This document shows, piece after piece, positions 5,658 through 9,943 of a stretch of 9,943 nucleotides of DNA. Origin of the DNA: Pseudomonadota bacterium (lineage in GTDB: Bacteria > Pseudomonadota > Alphaproteobacteria > Rhizobiales > Xanthobacteraceae). Position 1 is the first letter of the stretch; the number at the start of each line of letters is the position of its first letter. The stretch lies in contig JAEYTQ010000823.1 of assembly GCA_023433965.1 (NCBI GenBank), positions 1-9,943 of the forward strand. The letters are read 5' to 3'. The notes beneath the pieces are model-generated. The model was not told where the DNA came from and ran no database searches. It worked only from the letters and a program-made list of their open reading frames with translations. The translations under genes and the position numbers were made by a program.

Positions 5658-8467
5658 TGGGATTGCCGCTCGCCTTCACCCAACCGCTGCTCCTGATCGG
5701 CCTCGTCAGCCTACCGGTGCTATGGTGGCTCTTGCGCGTGACGCCGCCGCGGCCGCGCCGCATCGAGTTCCCGCCGACGCGGCTGCTGTTCGACATTACG
5801 CCGCGCGAAGAGACGCCCTCACGGACGCCATGGTGGCTGACCGCGCTCCGCCTGCTCGCCGCCGCGCTGGTGATCTTCGCCGCCGCCGGGCCGGTCTGGA
5901 ATCCGCAAACGGGCCTCGCCGGCAGCAAGGCGCCGCTGATGATCATGTTCGACGACGGCTGGAGCGCGGCCTCGCACTGGGACGTCAGGATCAGGACCGC
6001 CGACGAGCTGATCGCCAATGCCGACAATGACGGCCGCGCCATCGCGCTGGTGCCGTTGTCCGAGCCGAACCGCGACATCACCCTGATGCCGGCGGGCGCG
6101 GCGCGCGTCGCGCTGCGGCAGCTCGCGCCAAAACCCTATTCGATCGACCGCGTCGAAACCCTGGCTGCGGTGGACCGTTTCCTCAAGGTCACGGGCGACT
6201 GCGAGATCGCCTGGCTGTCCGACGGCATCGACACCGGCCGCGGCGAGGATTTCGTGGCCGGCCTCGGCAAGACCATCGGCGATCGCAGCCTGACCGTGTT
6301 CGATGGCGGCACCTCCTCGCCGCTGGCCCTGGTTGCAGCCGAGAACGCCGCGGCGAAGATGACGGTGAAGGTGCTGCGCGCCGACAGCGGCATGGCCGCC
6401 GGTACCGTGCGGGCGCTGGACCAGAAGGCCTCGCCGATCGGCGAAGCCCGCTATGCGTTCGGGCCCCAGGACAAGGAGACAGAAGCCTCGTTCGACCTGC
6501 CGGTCGAGCTGCGCAACGACATCACCCGGCTCGAGATCTCGGGCGAGCGCTCCGCCGGCGCAGTGCAGCTGCTGGACAAGCGCTGGCGCCGCCGTGCCAT
6601 CGGCGTCGTCTCGGGCTCGACCAGCGAGACTGCGCAGCCGCTGCTGGCGCCGACCTTCTATCTCACCCGCGCGCTGGCGCCGTTCGCCGACGTCAGGCTC
6701 GCCGACAAAGGCGCGCCCCAGCAGGGCATCACGCAGTTCCTGGACCAGAAGCTACCGATGATCATTCTCGCCGATGTCGGCACCATCTCGCCTGAGGTGC
6801 GCGAGCGCCTCAATGCCTGGATCGACCAGGGCGGCGTGCTGGTGCGGTTCGCAGGTCCAAGACTGGCGCAGGCCGAGGACGACCTCGTGCCGGTCAAGCT
6901 GCGCAAGGGCGGCCGCACGCTCGGCGGCAGCCTGACCTGGGAGAAGCCGCAGCATCTCGCCTCCTTCGCCGGCGACGGCCCGTTCGCCGGCGTCGCCGTC
7001 CCCAAGGACGTCACCGTGAGCCGGCAGGTGCTGGCCGAGCCCGACGCGGTGCTCGCCACCAAGAGCTGGGCCTCGCTGGAAGACGGCACGCCCCTCGTGA
7101 CCGGCGAGCATCGCGGCAAGGGCCTCGTCAGCCTGTTCCACGTCAGTGCCGACATGCGCTGGTCGGATCTGCCGATGTCGGGCACCTTCGTCGAAATGCT
7201 GCGGCGAGTGGTCGACATGTCGGGCTACACGTCGAAGCCCGGTGCCGGCGTCGCCAGCGAAGCGACCACGGAAACGGTGGCGCCGTTGCACATCCTGGAC
7301 GGTTTTGGCGCCTTCGGCCCGCCGCCGGCCACCGCGAAGCCGCTTCCCGCCGATTACCGCGACCGCGCCACGTCGGACCATCCGCCCGGCTTCTATGGTC
7401 CGGCAGAAGGACCGCTCGCCGTGAACACGCTCGCCAGCGCCGACCGCATCGCGGCCCTGAACACCGCGAGCCTGCGCGCCCGTCACGCCACCTACACCAA
7501 TGCCGAGCCGCGCGACTTGCGCGGCTGGCTGCTGTCGACGGCGCTTGCGCTGTTCCTGGTCGATGCCATCATCGTCGCGGTGCTCGGCGGCGGGATTGCC
7601 GCGCTTCTGCGCCGCCGCGCCGCTCCCGCCATGATCCTGCTCGCCCTGCTCGCCGGCTTCGCCTCGCTCTCGCCCGCGCCGTCCCGCGCCGATAGCGCAT
7701 CCGACGAGTTCGCGATGCGGGCGGTGTCGCAGACACGGCTCGCCTATGTCGTCACCGGCAATGCCGACGTCGATTCCATCGTCAAGGCGGGCCTGAACGG
7801 CCTGACGCTGTTCCTGGCCCAGCGCACTGCGCTCGAGGCCGGCGATCCCGTCGGTATCGATCCTGCGCGCGACGAGCTCGCCTTCTTCCCGCTGATCTAC
7901 TGGCCGATCGTGCCGGGCGCGCCGAAGCCGCCGCAGGACGCCATCAACAAGATCGACGCCTATATGAAGCAGGGCGGCACCGTGCTGTTCGACACCCGCG
8001 ACGCGATCGAGGCGCCGCCCGGCGCGAACGGCGCATCGCAGACGCCGGGCATGCAGACGCTGCGCGACATCCTCTCATCGCTCGACGTGCCCGAACTCGA
8101 GCCGGTGCCGCGCGAGCACGTGCTGACCAAGACATTCTATCTGCTGCGCGACTTCCCCGGCCGCTTCACCGCCGGCCAGACCTGGGTCGAGACCTTGCCG
8201 CGCGAAGAAGAGGACGAGGACAGCGCGCAACGGCCGGCGCGCGGCGGCGACGGCGTCTCGCCGATCATCATCACCTCGAACGATCTCGCCGGCGCCTGGG
8301 CGATGCGGCCCGACGGCCAGGCCATGCTGCCGGTGACCGGCGGCGACCCTCGCCAGCGCGAATTCGCCTACCGCGCCGGCGCCAACATCGTGATGTACAC
8401 GCTGACCGGCAACTACAAGGCCGACCAGGTGCACGCACCGGCGCTGATCGAACGGCTGGGGCAATAG
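5654..8467 (+). CDS. BatA-N / DUF4159 membrane protein (937 residues)
   Basis: A large envelope protein. Two membrane helices at about 8-28 and 61-80 form a BatA/aerotolerance N-terminal module; a vWA-like domain follows, but its metal motif is degenerate (D100-D-G-W-S104, Gly where Ser is usual). A glutamine-amidotransferase-like segment (PMIILADVGT at 368-377, then DQGGVLVRFAGP near 392) comes next. A third helix lies at 624-644 and a fourth hydrophobic stretch at 659-672 after RRR, ending ASLSPAPSRADS like a secretion signal. The C-terminal DUF4159 domain (about 690-937) shows PLIYWP at 746-751 and KQGGTVLFDTRDA, with an acidic EEEDED at 851-856. ATG at 5654 overlaps the DUF58 stop; the ATG of the next codon is equally possible. 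The function is not established; cell-envelope work with MoxR is inferred. Confidence 0.92.
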   Translation: MMGLPLAFTQPLLLIGLVSLPVLWWLLRVTPPRPRRIEFPPTRLLFDITPREETPSRTPWWLTALRLLAAALVIFAAAGPVWNPQTGLAGSKAPLMIMFDDGWSAASHWDVRIRTADELIANADNDGRAIALVPLSEPNRDITLMPAGAARVALRQLAPKPYSIDRVETLAAVDRFLKVTGDCEIAWLSDGIDTGRGEDFVAGLGKTIGDRSLTVFDGGTSSPLALVAAENAAAKMTVKVLRADSGMAAGTVRALDQKASPIGEARYAFGPQDKETEASFDLPVELRNDITRLEISGERSAGAVQLLDKRWRRRAIGVVSGSTSETAQPLLAPTFYLTRALAPFADVRLADKGAPQQGITQFLDQKLPMIILADVGTISPEVRERLNAWIDQGGVLVRFAGPRLAQAEDDLVPVKLRKGGRTLGGSLTWEKPQHLASFAGDGPFAGVAVPKDVTVSRQVLAEPDAVLATKSWASLEDGTPLVTGEHRGKGLVSLFHVSADMRWSDLPMSGTFVEMLRRVVDMSGYTSKPGAGVASEATTETVAPLHILDGFGAFGPPPATAKPLPADYRDRATSDHPPGFYGPAEGPLAVNTLASADRIAALNTASLRARHATYTNAEPRDLRGWLLSTALALFLVDAIIVAVLGGGIAALLRRRAAPAMILLALLAGFASLSPAPSRADSASDEFAMRAVSQTRLAYVVTGNADVDSIVKAGLNGLTLFLAQRTALEAGDPVGIDPARDELAFFPLIYWPIVPGAPKPPQDAINKIDAYMKQGGTVLFDTRDAIEAPPGANGASQTPGMQTLRDILSSLDVPELEPVPREHVLTKTFYLLRDFPGRFTAGQTWVETLPREEEDEDSAQRPARGGDGVSPIIITSNDLAGAWAMRPDGQAMLPVTGGDPRQREFAYRAGANIVMYTLTGNYKADQVHAPALIERLGQ

Positions 8468-8611
8468 ATGCGGGTGATGCGATTGAATGCCCCCCAAATT
8501 GAAGCCGTCATGGCCGGGCTTGTCCCGGCCATCCACGCCTCGCTGCAAGGCATGAAGAACGTGGATGCCCGGGACAAGCCCGGGCATGACGATGCGGATA
8601 GGTTCTTCTAA
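8468..8611 (+). CDS. Possible 47-codon linker ORF spanning the palindromic repeat
   Basis: ATG at 8468 is the base after the DUF4159 TAG, and a GGGG six bases before it could serve as a weak ribosome site. The frame stays open through the entire repeat and ends at TAA 8609-8611, which shares its last A with the ATG of the next gene (TAATG). The peptide begins MRVMRLNAPQ, contains MAGLVPAIHAS and DARDKPGHDD from the repeat arms, and ends DRFF. Peptides of this kind appear in many Bradyrhizobium annotations as translated repeat rather than true genes. Translation could still help couple the two flanking genes. There is no evidence of a function for the peptide itself. Confidence 0.3.
   Translation: MRVMRLNAPQIEAVMAGLVPAIHASLQGMKNVDARDKPGHDDADRFF
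8506..8591. repeat. Long palindromic (REP/RPE-like) element, 32-nt arms
   Basis: The left arm is 8506-8537 and the right arm is 8560-8591; they are inverted copies matching at 30 of 32 positions around a 22-nt centre. Each arm is itself a perfect hairpin: 8510-8532 and 8565-8587, with 9-bp stems and 5-nt loops (CTTGT and ACAAG, complementary to each other). The two arm differences (GGCC core versus GCCC/GGGC) are paired within each stem. The text GGGCTTGTCCCGG and GGGACAAGCCCGGGCATGACG-type ends match a repeat family very common between Bradyrhizobium genes. It lacks a following T-run, so it is not a classic terminator, though it could fold in mRNA and stabilise or attenuate the transcript. 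Confidence 0.85.
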
Positions 8612-9943
8612 TGAATTACGGCATCGCATTCACGCCGCTCGTTCCCGCCATCGTGCTGTGGCTCGCGCTCGCCGCGATCGTCGTCATTGCGCTCGTGCTG
8701 CTGGTGGCGCGTGCGCGCGGCGCTGCGGTGCGCGTGGCTGCGCTGGCGCTGTTCCTGCTCGCGCTCGCCAACCCCTCCTTCACCCGCGAGGAGCGCGAGC
8801 CCCTCACCTCGGTCGCCGCCGTCGTGGTCGACAAGAGCCCGAGCCAGAATTTCGGCAACCGCAACCGCGAGGCCGCAGCTGCCCAGGAAGCGCTGGTCGA
8901 CAGCCTGAAGAAGATCAAGGGCCTCGAGGTGCGCGTGGTCGAGGCCGGACAGGCCGACGGCGAGACCGACGGCACCAAGCTGTTCGGGGCGCTGGCCTCG
9001 GCCTTGTCGGACGTTCCGGTCGACCGCGTCGCCGGCGCGTTCCTGATCACCGACGGCCGTGTCCACGACATTCCCGCCAACGCCGCCGCGCTCGGCTTCC
9101 AGGCGCCGGTGCATGCGCTGATCACCGGCCAGAAGGACGAGCGCGACCGCCGCATCGCGATCACGGCCGCGCCGCGCTTCGGCATCGTCGGGCAGACCCA
9201 GACCATCTCCTATCGCCTCGACGACCAGGGCGTCTCCGGTGAGCGCGCCAGGATCACGGTGCGCCGCGACGGCGAGGTCATCAACGAGCGCACGCTCTCG
9301 AGCGGCCAGGCCGCCAGCGTCGACGTCGACATCAAGCATGCCGGGGCGAACATCGTCGAAATCGAGGCCTCGCCGCTCGAACGCGAATTGACGCCGGTGA
9401 ACAACCGCGCCGTCGTCGCCATCGACGGCGTGCGCGACAAGCTGCGCGTGCTCCTGGTTTCGGGCGAGCCGCATTCGGGCGAGCGCACCTGGCGCAATCT
9501 CTTGAAGTCAGACGCCAGCGTCGATCTCGTCCACTTCACCATTCTGCGCCCGCCGGAGAAGCAGGACGGCACGCCGATCAACGAATTGTCGCTGATCGCG
9601 TTTCCGACCCGCGAACTGTTTCAGCAGAAGATCAACGAATTCCAGCTGATCATCTTTGATCGTTATGCCCGCCAGGGCGTACTGCCGATCGCCTATTTCG
9701 ATAACATCGCGCGCTATGTCCGCGGCGGCGGCGCGGTGCTGGTCTCGGCGGGCCCCGATTACGCCTCCACCACCAGCATCTGGCGCACGCCGCTGGATTC
9801 TGTGTTGCCGGCGGAGCCGGTCGGCGTGACGGAAAAGCCGTTCTATGCGCATCTGTCCGACGTCGGCAAACGCCATCCGGTCACGCGCGGCCTCGAGGGC
9901 TCCGCCAGCGAGCCGCCGCGCTGGAGCCGCTTCTTCCGCACCG
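8611..9943 (+). CDS. Large membrane protein with vWA-like and glutamine-amidotransferase-like domains, cut by the window edge
   Basis: ATG at 8611 opens a frame with no stop to the window end: 444 codons visible, C-terminus missing. Two membrane helices (about 10-33 and 39-54) come first. Then a vWA-like domain carries all three metal-site elements: D74-K-S76-P-S78, G121-T122-KLFGAL, and LITDGR at 145-150. A beta-rich segment follows (about 175-265). From about 280 (KLRVLLVSGEP) there is a glutamine-amidotransferase-like fold with IIFDRYARQG at 347-356 and RGGGAVLVSAGPDY at 371-384; no catalytic Cys is seen in the expected turn. The start has only a weak AGG 8 bases upstream and shares a base with the TAA of the linker frame. 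It fits the fourth gene of MoxR/DUF58/DUF4159 operons and probably works in the inner membrane with its large domains in periplasm or cytoplasm (side not determined). Confidence 0.9.
   Translation, partial: MNYGIAFTPLVPAIVLWLALAAIVVIALVLLVARARGAAVRVAALALFLLALANPSFTREEREPLTSVAAVVVDKSPSQNFGNRNREAAAAQEALVDSLKKIKGLEVRVVEAGQADGETDGTKLFGALASALSDVPVDRVAGAFLITDGRVHDIPANAAALGFQAPVHALITGQKDERDRRIAITAAPRFGIVGQTQTISYRLDDQGVSGERARITVRRDGEVINERTLSSGQAASVDVDIKHAGANIVEIEASPLERELTPVNNRAVVAIDGVRDKLRVLLVSGEPHSGERTWRNLLKSDASVDLVHFTILRPPEKQDGTPINELSLIAFPTRELFQQKINEFQLIIFDRYARQGVLPIAYFDNIARYVRGGGAVLVSAGPDYASTTSIWRTPLDSVLPAEPVGVTEKPFYAHLSDVGKRHPVTRGLEGSASEPPRWSRFFRT

Noticed and set aside
8506..8591. Palindrome as a rho-independent terminator or a CRISPR repeat
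   Set aside because: No T-run follows either hairpin and the operon seems to continue; only one inverted pair exists, with no spacer-repeat periodicity.
8075..8629. Minus-strand frame containing GLVPGIH and RDKPGHDG
   Set aside because: These residues come from the palindromic repeat, and the rest is antisense to the DUF4159 gene; such ORFs are a known annotation artefact.
8608..9474. A 288-codon minus-strand frame over the last gene
   Set aside because: The plus-strand frame from 8611 has membrane helices, vWA metal-site motifs and operon context; the minus-strand product is His/Arg/Asp-rich shadow sequence.
5654..9943. Bacteroides-type bat (aerotolerance) operon
   Set aside because: The MoxR, DUF58 and BatA-N-like modules are shared, but no TPR (BatB/E-like) or BatD-type gene is seen; DUF4159 and the last gene mark the alphaproteobacterial version instead.

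Overview
This is a GC-rich window (about two-thirds G+C by eye) of compact, ordinary chromosomal sequence. It most likely comes from an alphaproteobacterium of the order Hyphomicrobiales, and Bradyrhizobium or a close relative is my best guess. The guess rests on gene order (CCA nucleotidyltransferase, DUF6111, NUDIX, DUF1285, then a divergent MoxR/DUF58/DUF4159 operon), on the protein families, and on a palindromic repeat of the type common in Bradyrhizobium, whose translation contains GLVPxIH and RDKPGHD. No database search was run, so the genus is an inference.

Layout. Two gene clusters are transcribed away from each other from a roughly 266-bp intergenic region (3449-3714). The leftward cluster on the minus strand runs DUF1285 protein, CoA-pyrophosphatase-type NUDIX hydrolase, small DUF6111 membrane protein, CCA-adding tRNA nucleotidyltransferase, then a TauE/SafE-type permease that leaves the window at base 1. 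Its genes overlap by a few bases or lie 9 bp apart, so it looks like one operon. Two of its starts are TTG codons set in TTGA stop/start overlaps.

The rightward cluster on the plus strand runs MoxR AAA+ ATPase, DUF58 protein, a 937-residue BatA-N/DUF4159 membrane protein, then a large membrane protein with a von Willebrand A (vWA)-like domain and a glutamine-amidotransferase-like fold, cut by the right edge. The first three genes overlap. The last two are separated by 143 bp that hold a large palindromic repeat. MoxR ATPases with DUF58 and vWA partners are generally thought to act as chaperone or assembly machines on envelope or metal-containing targets. As I recall, an operon of this layout in Rhizobium leguminosarum (RL3499-RL3502) is needed for normal cell shape and envelope integrity, so an envelope-maintenance role is the best inference.

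The most unusual spot is 8465-8613. The repeat there has two 32-nt arms whose only two differences are compensated inside each arm's own hairpin. The whole insert is also an open 47-codon frame that starts on the base after the DUF4159 stop and ends with a TAA sharing one base with the next ATG. I see no CRISPR array, tRNA, rRNA or insertion sequence. I do not see a clearly new defence or metabolic system here.
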